From contig JANWVV010000047.1 of the NCBI GenBank assembly GCA_025055795.1, positions 1 to 35,842 on the forward strand: a DNA stretch of 35,842 nt, written 5' to 3'. A program made the position numbers and the translations under genes. This document shows positions 1 through 8,818 of this stretch, in pieces (positions within the stretch are counted from its first letter, which is position 1; each line of letters opens with the position of its first letter). This DNA is from Gemmataceae bacterium. GTDB lineage: Bacteria > Planctomycetota > Planctomycetia > Gemmatales > Gemmataceae. Under the pieces are notes generated by a model that had not been told where the DNA came from, did no database searches, and saw nothing but the letters and a program-made list of their open reading frames with translations.

Positions 1-615
1 CGTTTAGCCCGTTGGACCACAGCGGCTGTCGCGGGACTGGCCATGACCGCTCTGGCCGTCGGATCTGCCCGCGCGGGCCTGCTCCCGGTTTCGGTTACTG
101 TGCAACCCGAAGCCGGTAACTTCCGCTGGACCTATTCCGTGGTCCTGCCCACCGACATGCAACTGAAAGCCGGAGACTACTTCACCATCTACGACTTCGA
201 GGGTTACATCTCCGGCTCGGCCAAAGTCCTGTCCGCCGGCCCGGACCCCAGCTACGCCTCCTACTGGAGCGTCTCGACCAACATGACGGGTCAGACTCCC
301 CCCCGCCTCAACCCCGTTGATGATCCCAACATCGTCAATCTGACTTGGACCTATAATGGCCCCACCATCCCGGCGGGACAGTTGACCCTGGGAAATTTCG
401 TTGCTACCTCGCTCTATTCAACCAGCAAGCCCAGCTTCTTTACTGCAACCAATCCCCGGGCTGCCGATGGAGCTATCGACAACAACATCACGGAAACCAT
501 TACTCCCACAGCCTCACGGGACCAACCTCCGGCCGTGCCGGAACCCACTACTCTGGCCCTGGCCGTTTTAGGTCTGCCCTTGTTTGGAGCCGCCCGTTTG
601 ATCCGACGACGTTGA
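1..615 (+). CDS. PEP-CTERM sorting-domain surface/secreted protein (5' end outside window)
   Basis: The reading frame is already open at base 1. The residues before the first internal ATG (base 43) read like the end of a signal peptide: a hydrophobic Ala/Val/Gly/Leu run finishing in SARA, a plausible signal peptidase site. The gene therefore starts upstream of the window. The body (about 150 residues) is Thr/Ser/Pro-rich and beta-prone, with no catalytic motif that I recognise. The C-terminus has the tripartite PEP-CTERM signal: VPEP, a hydrophobic helix (TTLALAVLGLPLFGAA) and a basic RLIRRR tail ending at the stop. In known systems this tail is processed by an exosortase and the protein is exported to the envelope or the extracellular matrix. 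No exosortase gene lies in this window. The tail identification is strong; the function of the mature domain is unknown. Confidence 0.85.
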   Translation, partial: RLARWTTAAVAGLAMTALAVGSARAGLLPVSVTVQPEAGNFRWTYSVVLPTDMQLKAGDYFTIYDFEGYISGSAKVLSAGPDPSYASYWSVSTNMTGQTPPRLNPVDDPNIVNLTWTYNGPTIPAGQLTLGNFVATSLYSTSKPSFFTATNPRAADGAIDNNITETITPTASRDQPPAVPEPTTLALAVLGLPLFGAARLIRRR

Positions 616-705
616 CATTTAACCGAGAAGCAACTCTGCCCATCACTATCCGTCTGACAATGTCAATCACGACGACCTGGATCTAACAACCCTTAAGCCT
701 TAGAC

Positions 706-737
706 CGACTCCCCCGCCAGGAGTCGATCCAATTTTT
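706..737 (+). terminator. Rho-independent terminator-like hairpin after the PEP-CTERM gene
   Basis: CGACTCC at 706-712 pairs perfectly with GGAGTCG at 720-726 around a 7-nt loop. It is followed a few bases later by a run of five T (about 733-737). It lies 91 bp downstream of the PEP-CTERM stop codon and is oriented to terminate plus-strand transcription. The giant minus-strand gene ends at 833, so the site sits between convergent genes. Confidence 0.5.
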
Positions 738-832
738 CAGGCCTTCAGTAAGTCACCAAATGCCCAAGGAGCTATGAACAGGGCACCCCGAAAATGAGGA
801 CAGCCCTATCACAGGGTCACACGGTGAACTGA

Positions 833-3800
833 CTAAGGGCCGCCCACAATTTCGTAATGGACCGCTGCCCCTTCCGGTCGGGTCACTGTTACCCGCACTC
901 CGCTAGCGGACTCGTTCGACAGGTCGATACGCACGGTGAGGCGGTGTCGTCCCGGTTGGAGTCGTACTTGCTCCTTGGCCGGCATAGCTAAGGTACGTCC
1001 ATCGATCCACGCCCGCTGAACGGGACCTTCTACCTGGAAAATCAAAGGCCCCTCGTTGGCCATTTCTATCTCTCCTTGGGCATAGATGATGGTAGGGCCT
1101 TGCGGTCGTCGCAGTTCGTCCAGAGGCAGATGTCCCGAAACCGTGGCATAGGCGGGTTCCCACTGAGCCGGATCGGCAGCAAGTACCAGTCGCTCGAAGA
1201 CGGCGTCCGAAGGGGGCTCACGTTGCAATACGGCAGGATCACGCGGTCGCAAGATCCGCCAGCGTTGGATGGTTGGCGTCGTGGAGACAGCGTAGGGTCC
1301 CGGACGCCCTAATTCCGCCAGAAAACGACACAAATCAAGTAGTTCCTGATGGGTCAGGAAGCGTGTCAACCCTTCGGGCATCAGGGAGCGTCCTTCACGT
1401 TCTGTTTCGATGTCCTTAGCGGGAATGGTGATGAGTTTACCATTGGCATCACGGAGCACAAGGCGCTGATCATCGCGACTGACGACAATACCTGTGACAA
1501 CGGTTTCGTCCACAGTGGTGATAATACGGGTCACGTATTGTTCTTTAATGGCGGCGTTGGGATCGAGGACAGAGGCGATGACGTAATCGACCGGGGAGGA
1601 GCCGCCCAGGGCAGTCAGTTCAGGCCCGACGTTGCCCCCCGCCCGCTGGAGGGCATGGCATTTGAAACAGCCCAGGTCCGCTCGACGGAAAATCCGTTCG
1701 CCGCGGGCCGCATCCCCTTTGGCCATCACTTCCGCGGCCAATTCCTTGATCTGCTGGGGGGTTGGCGGTTTGAATTCGCCGCTTAACCCTGCAGCTTTAC
1801 TGAGTACGTCGATCAGGGCACGGTCGGAATGCCCAGCGGCGTACAACGCCCGCAAAACTATTTTCGCGGCATCGGCTGGGGGCGGCGTCTGGCTGAGAGC
1901 AGTAGCTAGCTTGTCCACACCGCCTTTGCGGGTTAAAAAGGCACCCAGCAATACGGTGATGTCGTCGGTTCCCAGATCGTCGCGGAGGGTTACGGCCGCC
2001 AGATGGGCCGCTCCGTCCAGGTCCTGTCGCGCCAGAGACGCTATGGCCGCAGTACGCAAACGAGGCGGCTGACCCTGCTGGCCTAAACGACGCAGCACCA
2101 TCAACGAGTCGTTGTCGCTCTGACGTCCTAATGCTTCGAGGGCAGCCAGCCGTACCTGTACAGGCTGGTCCGAGCGTTCGGCTAGCTGACGAATAGCAGG
2201 CCAGTGACTATTCCAAACTCCGGCCAGTCGCACGGCTGCGGCCCGCATTTCCGGTTCGGCGGACGCCAACAACGGGGTCAGATCGCCTTTGGTCGAAGGT
2301 TGCACGCCACGGGTGGCTGCTGCGTCGTATAAGCTTTCCAGCGCATGTCGCCGCAAGGCGCTTGGATAGTGGGGATTGGTGGCTACGGCCGTCCAGACTA
2401 CCTGCAACTCGGCAGGTCCTCCTTGCCGACATACAGTATCGATGTAAGCGGGCAAGCGCTCAGCCGGAATTTTGCCGCTGGCTAGCATCTTGGCCAAAAC
2501 AGCCGCAATTCCTCCGCCGCCGCCCGACACACCCAAGTCCAGTTCCAGCGCCCGCAAGGTTTCCCGGAAAACAAAGCGGACATACGGGTCATCCGGATGA
2601 GCCAGAACATCGGCCAGGATGGGCAACGCCTCGGCACCGGGGAAAAAGCTCAAGGCTCGGACCGCTTCCAGACGGACACGAGGGTGAGAATCGTTCACGG
2701 CTGCCCGCAACCAGTCGAGAGCTTGTGGCAAGCGGTCACGCCAGGCAACTAGAACGCGTACCGCAGCAGCCCGTGCCCGGAACTCCGGTGAATTCAGCAC
2801 TGCCCGTAGCAACTCGGCATTCACCACATTGTGCCACTGGTGCACCCACAACGCTTCCAGCCGGGCGTGCTCGTAGCCGGGGTCCTGGGGATTGAGCTGG
2901 GCCAGCCATTTCTGGAGGGCCGCAAGTACGGCCGCGGTCTCCCGACTCCCCAGTTCGATACGGACCCGGTAACGAACACGATCCTCCGGATGCTGCAGCA
3001 AGCTCACCAGGCGTTCGATGCTTTCGCCAGCAATGCGGGGACTGACCGACAGCGGTCGCCCCTCGTAGGTCACCCGATAAATCCGCCCGTGGGTCCGATC
3101 CCGACTCGGATCGCGCAAATTATGTTGCATGTGTCCAATGATTGGATTGTGCCAATCCAGAAAGTACAACGCTCCATCCGGTCCGACTTTGGCGTCCACA
3201 GGCCGGAAATTCGGATCACTGCTGAAGAGGATCGGCTCTAGTTCCTGCCCTTTGAAGCTAGCTCCATCGTCGTCCAGACGATAGCGCAACAACCCCTGGA
3301 AGCCGATGCAGTTGGTCACGATCAAATTCCCGTTGAACTCCGGCGGAAAATGCTGGCTGGACAACAGTTCCATGCCGCCGGAGGGGCGTGTCCGCTGCTG
3401 ATACACCTGGGGCGGACGGGCATGCTTGTGGGGGAAGGGTAGGTAACCGCTGAAGAGCGTGGCATGGTAGGGCTGGGCACCCGTCCCATCGATGACAATG
3501 TCCTGGCCCCAGCGGTCGAACACGTGACCATGCGGGTTGGCAAAGGCAAACGAGATGTAAACCTCGAATTTATGCGTTCGCGGCTCGTAGCGGAACACAG
3601 CCGCGTTGGCCGACCGCTTGGGCGGACCGTAAGGATCTTCCACCTGCGTGTGGTGGAACGTGCCCTCCTGAAAGTACAAAGCCCCCCCGGGATCGTATAC
3701 GAAACTGTTGGCAGTATGATGCGTATCGGCCGTGTCCAAACCGTGCAGGATGCGCTCATACACGTCGGCCTTGCCATCGCCGTCCATGTCCTTGAGGAAC

Positions 3801-5356
3801 ATCAGGTCTGGTGCCTGAGCGACGATCACCCCACCGTTGTAGAATTCAAAGCCGGTCGGGTTCTGCAAACGATCAGCGAAAACGGTCATTTTGTCGGCTT
3901 TACCATCCCCGTTGGTATCCTCAAGGATCAACAGCTTATCGTTATACGGTTCACCCGGCTTCCAGTGGGGGTAGGTTGGCCAGACGGCAACCCACAGCCG
4001 CCCCTGGGGGTCGAAGGCCATCTGAACAGGATTGACTAGTTCTGGAAACATTTTCTCGTCGGCGAACAAATTGACCTTCAGTCCTTTGCCGACGGTCATG
4101 CGGGCGATTGCTTCCTCTCCCGACAAAAAGACGTGCTTACCGCCCGGTAATGGCCCGGGTTTGTTAGTGACAACTGGTATGAAGGGCGGGAGATTGCTGT
4201 CATCGGGTTGAGCTGTCCGTCCTTGGGCCGCCTCCCAGATAACCTTGTCCCGGTTATGTGTCATGATATCCAGTATTTCCAGCTCCCGTTGTAGCACCTC
4301 GTAATTGGTCTGACCATTAACGAACTTCAGGAAGGCTCGGCCACCGTAAATCGAATAGCCATCGGTCACGCGATAGCGTTGAAACCAGTGAAAGGCCTTA
4401 TCCTGCACGGCCGGACGAATACGGGCCAGCAGCGTTTCGTCCGGCGGAGCATAAGGCTGCTGCTGCGGTGCGAACAGGGCGGCATCGATGATTTCCGCCA
4501 GCTTGCGGTTGCCTTGTTCGGTCAGGTGGATGCCGTTGATCGTGAGTGGACGCGATGCCTTGGCATACAAAGCCTGTGTGGGCGTGAACAGGTCGACGTA
4601 GTGGACCTGATGACGAGCGGCCACTTCGGCCATGGCCGTTGCATACAAACGCAACTGACGGTTCCGTTGTTCCACTGCCACACCGGTCGGCAGATGGGGT
4701 GAGCGGTGGTCCTCGAAAGCGATGGGCGAAAACAACACGACCCGTGGCGGTGTCCGGCCGTTATACTTCTGACTGAGCGTGTGCCGCAACCACTGATCCA
4801 GATCGCGTTTGAACTTATTCAGTCCTTTTTCTCCCCCCCACGACTCGTTATAACCGAAAAAGGCCAAAATCACGTCGGCCCGTGTCTGTGTGAGTTCAAA
4901 GCGATTGTTCCGCACCACATTTTTGTCGGCAATCGCCCGTGGCTGGGGAATCGGTGCCGAACCGGCCAGCCACTGATCGGGGGTACCAAAATCTTGGGAA
5001 CGCAACCGCAGCGTGATTTCATCGCCGGAGTATCCCAAGTTACGAATAATCAAATTGTGCGTGGGATGACGTGCATAGATGAAAGTTTCTAACCAGCCGT
5101 CGTGCTGCAGGCGTTCCGCCAAGGTGTTGCCAATGATGCAGATATGATCACCTTTCTCCAGGCGGAAGGCCGCTGGGGCGGTTGCTCCCGGCGGGCCCTG
5201 ACTGTCGGAAACTGACTGCCGGGCTTGGATGTTTACTTGTCCCGCTAAGCTGCAGAAGACAACGCTCGTAAAGGTTACCAACAAAGGCAATCCCCCATTC
5301 GGCCATCCTCGTTCATTCTTTTCATGCCAACGCTGCCCAGATGTAACCTTGGACAT
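833..5356 (-). CDS. Giant secreted SGNH-like / PVC-type membrane-bound dehydrogenase / HEAT / cytochrome c fusion protein
   Basis: This is a 1507-aa protein typical of planctomycete secreted enzymes. I chose the ATG at 5356 because GGAG lies about 9 nt upstream; the frame stays open to 5488. After a basic N-terminus and a hydrophobic stretch (LPLLVTFTSVVFCSLAG), an SGNH-hydrolase-like domain begins near residue 69 and runs to about 300. Its first block reads IIGNT where classical members have GDS, and its last block reads NGIH instead of DxxH. A beta-propeller of the PVC 'membrane-bound dehydrogenase' type follows (about 400-800; motifs such as DTNGDGKADK and NPHGHVFDRWGQ). Next come HEAT-like helical repeats (about 820-1190) and a c-type haem site, CFKCH, near residue 1230. 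A roughly 200-residue C-terminal beta domain ends the protein. The expected role is periplasmic or surface oxidation of a carbohydrate-type substrate with haem-mediated electron transfer. The substrate is unknown. Confidence 0.85.
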   Translation of the reverse strand: MSKVTSGQRWHEKNERGWPNGGLPLLVTFTSVVFCSLAGQVNIQARQSVSDSQGPPGATAPAAFRLEKGDHICIIGNTLAERLQHDGWLETFIYARHPTHNLIIRNLGYSGDEITLRLRSQDFGTPDQWLAGSAPIPQPRAIADKNVVRNNRFELTQTRADVILAFFGYNESWGGEKGLNKFKRDLDQWLRHTLSQKYNGRTPPRVVLFSPIAFEDHRSPHLPTGVAVEQRNRQLRLYATAMAEVAARHQVHYVDLFTPTQALYAKASRPLTINGIHLTEQGNRKLAEIIDAALFAPQQQPYAPPDETLLARIRPAVQDKAFHWFQRYRVTDGYSIYGGRAFLKFVNGQTNYEVLQRELEILDIMTHNRDKVIWEAAQGRTAQPDDSNLPPFIPVVTNKPGPLPGGKHVFLSGEEAIARMTVGKGLKVNLFADEKMFPELVNPVQMAFDPQGRLWVAVWPTYPHWKPGEPYNDKLLILEDTNGDGKADKMTVFADRLQNPTGFEFYNGGVIVAQAPDLMFLKDMDGDGKADVYERILHGLDTADTHHTANSFVYDPGGALYFQEGTFHHTQVEDPYGPPKRSANAAVFRYEPRTHKFEVYISFAFANPHGHVFDRWGQDIVIDGTGAQPYHATLFSGYLPFPHKHARPPQVYQQRTRPSGGMELLSSQHFPPEFNGNLIVTNCIGFQGLLRYRLDDDGASFKGQELEPILFSSDPNFRPVDAKVGPDGALYFLDWHNPIIGHMQHNLRDPSRDRTHGRIYRVTYEGRPLSVSPRIAGESIERLVSLLQHPEDRVRYRVRIELGSRETAAVLAALQKWLAQLNPQDPGYEHARLEALWVHQWHNVVNAELLRAVLNSPEFRARAAAVRVLVAWRDRLPQALDWLRAAVNDSHPRVRLEAVRALSFFPGAEALPILADVLAHPDDPYVRFVFRETLRALELDLGVSGGGGGIAAVLAKMLASGKIPAERLPAYIDTVCRQGGPAELQVVWTAVATNPHYPSALRRHALESLYDAAATRGVQPSTKGDLTPLLASAEPEMRAAAVRLAGVWNSHWPAIRQLAERSDQPVQVRLAALEALGRQSDNDSLMVLRRLGQQGQPPRLRTAAIASLARQDLDGAAHLAAVTLRDDLGTDDITVLLGAFLTRKGGVDKLATALSQTPPPADAAKIVLRALYAAGHSDRALIDVLSKAAGLSGEFKPPTPQQIKELAAEVMAKGDAARGERIFRRADLGCFKCHALQRAGGNVGPELTALGGSSPVDYVIASVLDPNAAIKEQYVTRIITTVDETVVTGIVVSRDDQRLVLRDANGKLITIPAKDIETEREGRSLMPEGLTRFLTHQELLDLCRFLAELGRPGPYAVSTTPTIQRWRILRPRDPAVLQREPPSDAVFERLVLAADPAQWEPAYATVSGHLPLDELRRPQGPTIIYAQGEIEMANEGPLIFQVEGPVQRAWIDGRTLAMPAKEQVRLQPGRHRLTVRIDLSNESASGVRVTVTRPEGAAVHYEIVGGP

Positions 5357-5668
5357 GGATCCGATTCTCCGCCAGAACCGTAGTAATGGGAAACGTGTCA
5401 TGTCAGGAGGGTACTTGGTTTTTTTGTAACAAATCCGCTTGGGGATGGCAAAAGAATCTGAGACAGAAGTCACGTGGTTGCAAACCATTGCAACTCAGAT
5501 GGTTTTCTAGATGTTTTTTACGAGCGGCTTTTCCTGCTTGTAGCCAATCGCCACGCTTTTACAGCTCGGCTGATCATTTTCTCAGGAACATCATATTAGC
5601 ACCAACAAGCTGTCTCAAACAAACACAATGATGAGCAACGCTCTTGCGGCCCCTTTCACGCTCGGGTT

Positions 5669-6070
5669 ATGCTGCCAAGCATGAGGGCGCGATACGTTAA
5701 CGGGGCAGCGTTCATTATTCTGCTAGCGGTGTGGACATGGAAGCTGGTGGAACCAAATCCGGTACCAGCAGTTCTGGAACAGGAAATCCCTAGTGATTGG
5801 CGGTACTGGCTGTCCAAGTTGGTTCATGTAGGAATGTACGCTGTGCTAACAGTCTCAGGCACGGTTTGTCTGTGCCGAAGGGCAGTCATTTGGGGCGTTA
5901 TCTCTTTACTTCTGCTGCACGCAGTTGCCACGGAAATTGCTCAAACTTACGTCCCCAATCGTCATGGTTGCGTGCGAGACGTCGTACTGGACTGGATAGG
6001 CATCGGCCTAGGCCTAGTCGCCGTGCGTTGGCTTATGCCCCGACTGCGACATCGAAGGAATGAATGCTGA
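5669..6070 (+). CDS. VanZ-like family small membrane protein
   Basis: This 133-aa protein has about four hydrophobic segments. The first is near residues 12-26, the second around KLVHVGMYAVLT, the third around VISLLLLHAVATEIAQ and the last around VVLDWIGIGLGLVAV. The pattern KxxHxxxYxxL, then ATEIAQ, then NRHGCVRDVVLDWIGIGLG is the hallmark of the VanZ-like family of inner-membrane proteins. VanZ itself gives low-level teicoplanin resistance in enterococci, but most family members have no assigned role, and this one is far from any van cluster. The start codon is uncertain: neither ATG 5669 nor ATG 5681 has a clear ribosome binding site. It is transcribed away from the giant fusion gene across a 310-bp divergent spacer. 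Confidence 0.75.
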   Translation: MLPSMRARYVNGAAFIILLAVWTWKLVEPNPVPAVLEQEIPSDWRYWLSKLVHVGMYAVLTVSGTVCLCRRAVIWGVISLLLLHAVATEIAQTYVPNRHGCVRDVVLDWIGIGLGLVAVRWLMPRLRHRRNEC

Positions 6071-6184
6071 CTTACGGTGTTAGAGGGGTGGCAACATAGT
6101 AGCGTAAACAAACCTTTGGACAAGTTATTAGTTGGTAGCTGAGGGAACGCCTTTGGAGGGACGTAAATTCACTTCTTTGATTAA

Positions 6185-6547
6185 TTAGTTAGAACGGGGT
6201 AACCACACGGGAGGTGGGGTAATCTGGTCTGCGGGTCGGGGGCCTGCATGTGTCCGTCCGCTACCCGCCAGGCGACTGATGCACCGGACTGTCATGTCGT
6301 GATCACAGACAATCTGGCAACTGAGGCGTACGCCTTGCAAGCCACGTGACGTCAAGGCATTCTTCTCGGCTTCCGTCATCTGGTCCGGTTCACCCTCAAC
6401 AAACTCAACACGACAGGTGGTACAACGGGCGTTTCCTCCACAAGCGTGCAACTGGTCGATCCGGGCTTCGTCGATCAAAGCCAGAACCAAACGCTTGCCC
6501 ATAGGCACGTCGAAGGTACCCACACCGTCGACGGTCAGGCGGGGCAT
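6185..6547 (-). CDS. [2Fe-2S] ferredoxin, adrenodoxin-type cysteine spacing
   Basis: This is a 120-aa small electron carrier. I chose the ATG at 6547 because GGAGAG lies 6 nt upstream and the beta-grasp fold starts right after it (MPRLTVDGVG); the frame is open upstream to 6610 without a better start. The four cluster ligands are C36, C42, C45 and C77, a Cx5Cx2C...C pattern in the context HACGGNARCTTC and VRLSCQ. That spacing is typical of adrenodoxin-like rather than plant-type ferredoxins. A roughly 35-residue Pro/Arg-rich tail follows the fold. No reductase or obvious redox partner is adjacent; the neighbouring ilvE-like gene is divergent. The partner is unknown. Confidence 0.88.
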   Translation of the reverse strand: MPRLTVDGVGTFDVPMGKRLVLALIDEARIDQLHACGGNARCTTCRVEFVEGEPDQMTEAEKNALTSRGLQGVRLSCQIVCDHDMTVRCISRLAGSGRTHAGPRPADQITPPPVWLPRSN

Positions 6548-6739
6548 GACCAACTCTCCAGACAGTTTTGCAACAAGGGCAAGGCCGCCTCCACAAAAAG
6601 CGGCCGACATGGTGGTGCTTTAGATCACGGCCCTAAAAACGGCTAGAGGCAACGGTTGGAGGGACAGCGTAGTTGGCAACAGGATAGCGTGCTAAACTGT
6701 AGGTAAAGGCAGGTGCAAGCACCGCAGAGGACAATCCTT

Positions 6740-7603
6740 ATGGCCGCGATTATGCCGATGGATGACCGGGATGGGGTGATCTGGTTGAATGGCCGATTAG
6801 TACCCTGGCGGGAAGCCAAAGTTCATGTGTTGATCCACAGTCTGCATTACGGCAATGCGGTTTTTGAGGGGGCACGCATCTATAACGGCAAAGTCTTCAA
6901 GTTGACAGAGCATTCGCAGCGGCTCCACCGCTCGGCGCGCATGCTGGCCTACGAAGTGCCCTACTCGGTCGAGGAACTGGATGCCGCGACCCGGCTTGTT
7001 GTGGCGGAAAACCGCCTGGAGGCCGGTTACGTGCGTCCATTAGCCTGGCGTGGTGCCGAAACCATCGGGGTCTCTGCTGTCGGCACTAAGGTACACGTAA
7101 TGATCGCGGCTTTCCCTTGGGGCGCTTATTACGAGCACCAAGCCATCCGCCTGATGACGGCCCGATGGAAGCGACCCAGCCCCGAATCTGCTCCGGCTGG
7201 CAGCAAGGCGGCAGGACTGTACATTATCTGCACTCTCGCCAAAGACGAGGCACTAGCCGCCGGCTTCCACGATGCCCTCATGCTCGACTACAAAGGGCGA
7301 TTGTCGGAAGCTACCGGCGCCAATCTCTTTCTGGTCATCAACGGTGAACTCCATACCCCCACCCCGGAAACCATCCTCAACGGGATCACCCGTCAGACGG
7401 TAATGGAGCTGGCCCGACGGCGTGGCCTGAAAGTTGTCGAACGGGAGATGTGGCCGGACGATCTGGGCCGAGCCCAGGAAGTGTTCCTGACCGGCACCGC
7501 CGTCGAAGTACAACCCGTCGCCGCTATCGACAACCACCAATACGAAGTGGGACCCATTACGCGAATGCTTAAGGAGGATTACTCCACCCTGGTACGGTCA
7601 TGA
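6740..7603 (+). CDS. ilvE: Branched-chain-amino-acid aminotransferase (class IV PLP enzyme)
   Basis: This 287-aa protein has the fold-type IV PLP aminotransferase layout. The N-terminal motif is HSLHYGNAVFEGAR (33-46). The expected PLP lysine is K156 in SKAAGLY, E190 lies in LSEATGANLF, and the C-terminal segment is FLTGTAVEVQPV. It would interconvert branched-chain amino acids and their 2-oxo acids with glutamate and 2-oxoglutarate. The ATG at 6740 is preferred over the upstream in-frame GTG at 6713 because AGAGG precedes it by 9 nt. A D-amino acid aminotransferase or aminodeoxychorismate lyase is the main alternative within this fold, but the motifs fit IlvE best. The next gene starts 37 bp downstream on the same strand, so the two are probably cotranscribed. 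Confidence 0.88.
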   Translation: MAAIMPMDDRDGVIWLNGRLVPWREAKVHVLIHSLHYGNAVFEGARIYNGKVFKLTEHSQRLHRSARMLAYEVPYSVEELDAATRLVVAENRLEAGYVRPLAWRGAETIGVSAVGTKVHVMIAAFPWGAYYEHQAIRLMTARWKRPSPESAPAGSKAAGLYIICTLAKDEALAAGFHDALMLDYKGRLSEATGANLFLVINGELHTPTPETILNGITRQTVMELARRRGLKVVEREMWPDDLGRAQEVFLTGTAVEVQPVAAIDNHQYEVGPITRMLKEDYSTLVRS

Positions 7604-7640
7604 AAAATCCTCACCTCCTCGCCCAGTCTAGGGGGAAATC

Positions 7641-8489
7641 GTGCAGCCAGCGGTAACAGTAACACTGGTCCCTGAAATGCGGCAGGGACCGTTTGTATTC
7701 AGCGGTGATCTAGCGGACGGCTGCCGACGAGCGGCGGCATACGGCTTTGCCGCGATTGAACTATTCCCTCCGGACCCGGACGCTGTTGCAACGGAATCGC
7801 TCCAGCGACTTCTGGAGGAGCACGGCCTGACCCTGGCGGCCGTCGGCACGGGGGCGGGCTGGTTCCGACAGCAACTGAGTCTGACCAGCCCGGACGAAAG
7901 CGTACGCACGAAGGCACTCGATTTTGCCCACCGCATGATGCAGTTCGCCGCTGCCTTTGCCGCTCCGATTGTCATCGGGGCCCTTCAGGGGCAGGCCAGC
8001 GGTGGAGTGAGCCAGCCAACGGCCCTCCGTTATCTCGGCCATGCACTTTTCCACTTGGACGAGTGGGCCGAAGAACTCGGGGTAACAGTACTTTACGAAC
8101 CTCTCAATCGCTACGAATCGAATCTCATCCACACCCTGGCCGACGCTGCCCTTTTTATCCGGGCTGCTGGGTTACGCCATGTGCGTCTGCTGGCTGACTT
8201 GTTTCATATGAACATAGAAGAGCAGGATTTGGCGGGTGCGATTCGCCAAGCCGGCTCACTGATCGGTCACGTTCATTTCAGCGACTCCAACCGTCGCGCC
8301 GCTGGCCTGGGCCATACGAACTTTGCTCCGATCATTGAAGCCTTGCGAGCCGTGGGCTACACTGGTTATCTGTCCGCTGAGGTGTTACCAATTCCAGACG
8401 CCGACACCGCGGCCCGGCAGGCCATCATGGCCTTTCGCCACTGGGCCGCGCATGCGTCCACGACTAGCAAGAGCTCACCCGGGCTGTAG
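7641..8489 (+). CDS. Sugar phosphate isomerase/epimerase-like TIM-barrel protein (AP endonuclease family 2 fold)
   Basis: This 282-aa protein starts at GTG 7641 with GGGGG 5 nt upstream; no ATG fits the N-terminal strand. It belongs to the xylose-isomerase-like TIM-barrel superfamily. Metal-binding residues of the family are visible: E153 in LYEPLNRYES, D186 and H189 in LLADLFHMN, H212 in HVHFSDSNR, and E247 in LSAEVLP. These would hold a divalent cation that assists aldose-ketose isomerisation or 3-epimerisation. Hydroxypyruvate isomerase, tagatose 3-epimerase and inosose isomerase/dehydratase are all possible, and sequence reading alone does not separate them. Its position 37 bp behind the aminotransferase suggests a shared transcript but does not define a pathway. 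Confidence 0.8.
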   Translation: MQPAVTVTLVPEMRQGPFVFSGDLADGCRRAAAYGFAAIELFPPDPDAVATESLQRLLEEHGLTLAAVGTGAGWFRQQLSLTSPDESVRTKALDFAHRMMQFAAAFAAPIVIGALQGQASGGVSQPTALRYLGHALFHLDEWAEELGVTVLYEPLNRYESNLIHTLADAALFIRAAGLRHVRLLADLFHMNIEEQDLAGAIRQAGSLIGHVHFSDSNRRAAGLGHTNFAPIIEALRAVGYTGYLSAEVLPIPDADTAARQAIMAFRHWAAHASTTSKSSPGL

Positions 8490-8818
8490 CTCGGTAGACC
8501 TCTACATTTTTTCACTGATTTCACTGAATGGCAGGCGGCGAAGGGCTGGTAGTTCCAGCTGCCTCCAAGTTGGCGACATGGCACCTATCTACGGACTGCC
8601 TCCTCTGTCAACGCTACAGAGTCAAGCCGCTTGGCCAGGTGTTTTTGAAATAGCAGACTCGCCGTGCGGGGTAGCCGTGCCAACTTTGGCAGTACCGACA
8701 AGGCTGAAAGGACTCACCTGTTCCTGACGCTGGTCACATCCGCCCAGAGGAAGTAACGCTCTTCGTGCTGCCGATGTCCCTGGGTCGTTGATCGCAGTGG
8801 ACGTCTGAGGTGGGTCCT
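8490..8818. other. Intergenic stretch between convergent genes, no feature recognised
   Basis: This stretch of 329 bp lies between the 3' ends of the TIM-barrel gene and the GspF-family gene. The only possible structure I see is a weak 4-bp stem (GTAG/CTAC, about 8491-8503) followed by six T near 8506-8511. It could help terminate the plus-strand unit, but it is too short to call. Short open frames here have no recognisable protein character. Confidence 0.4.
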
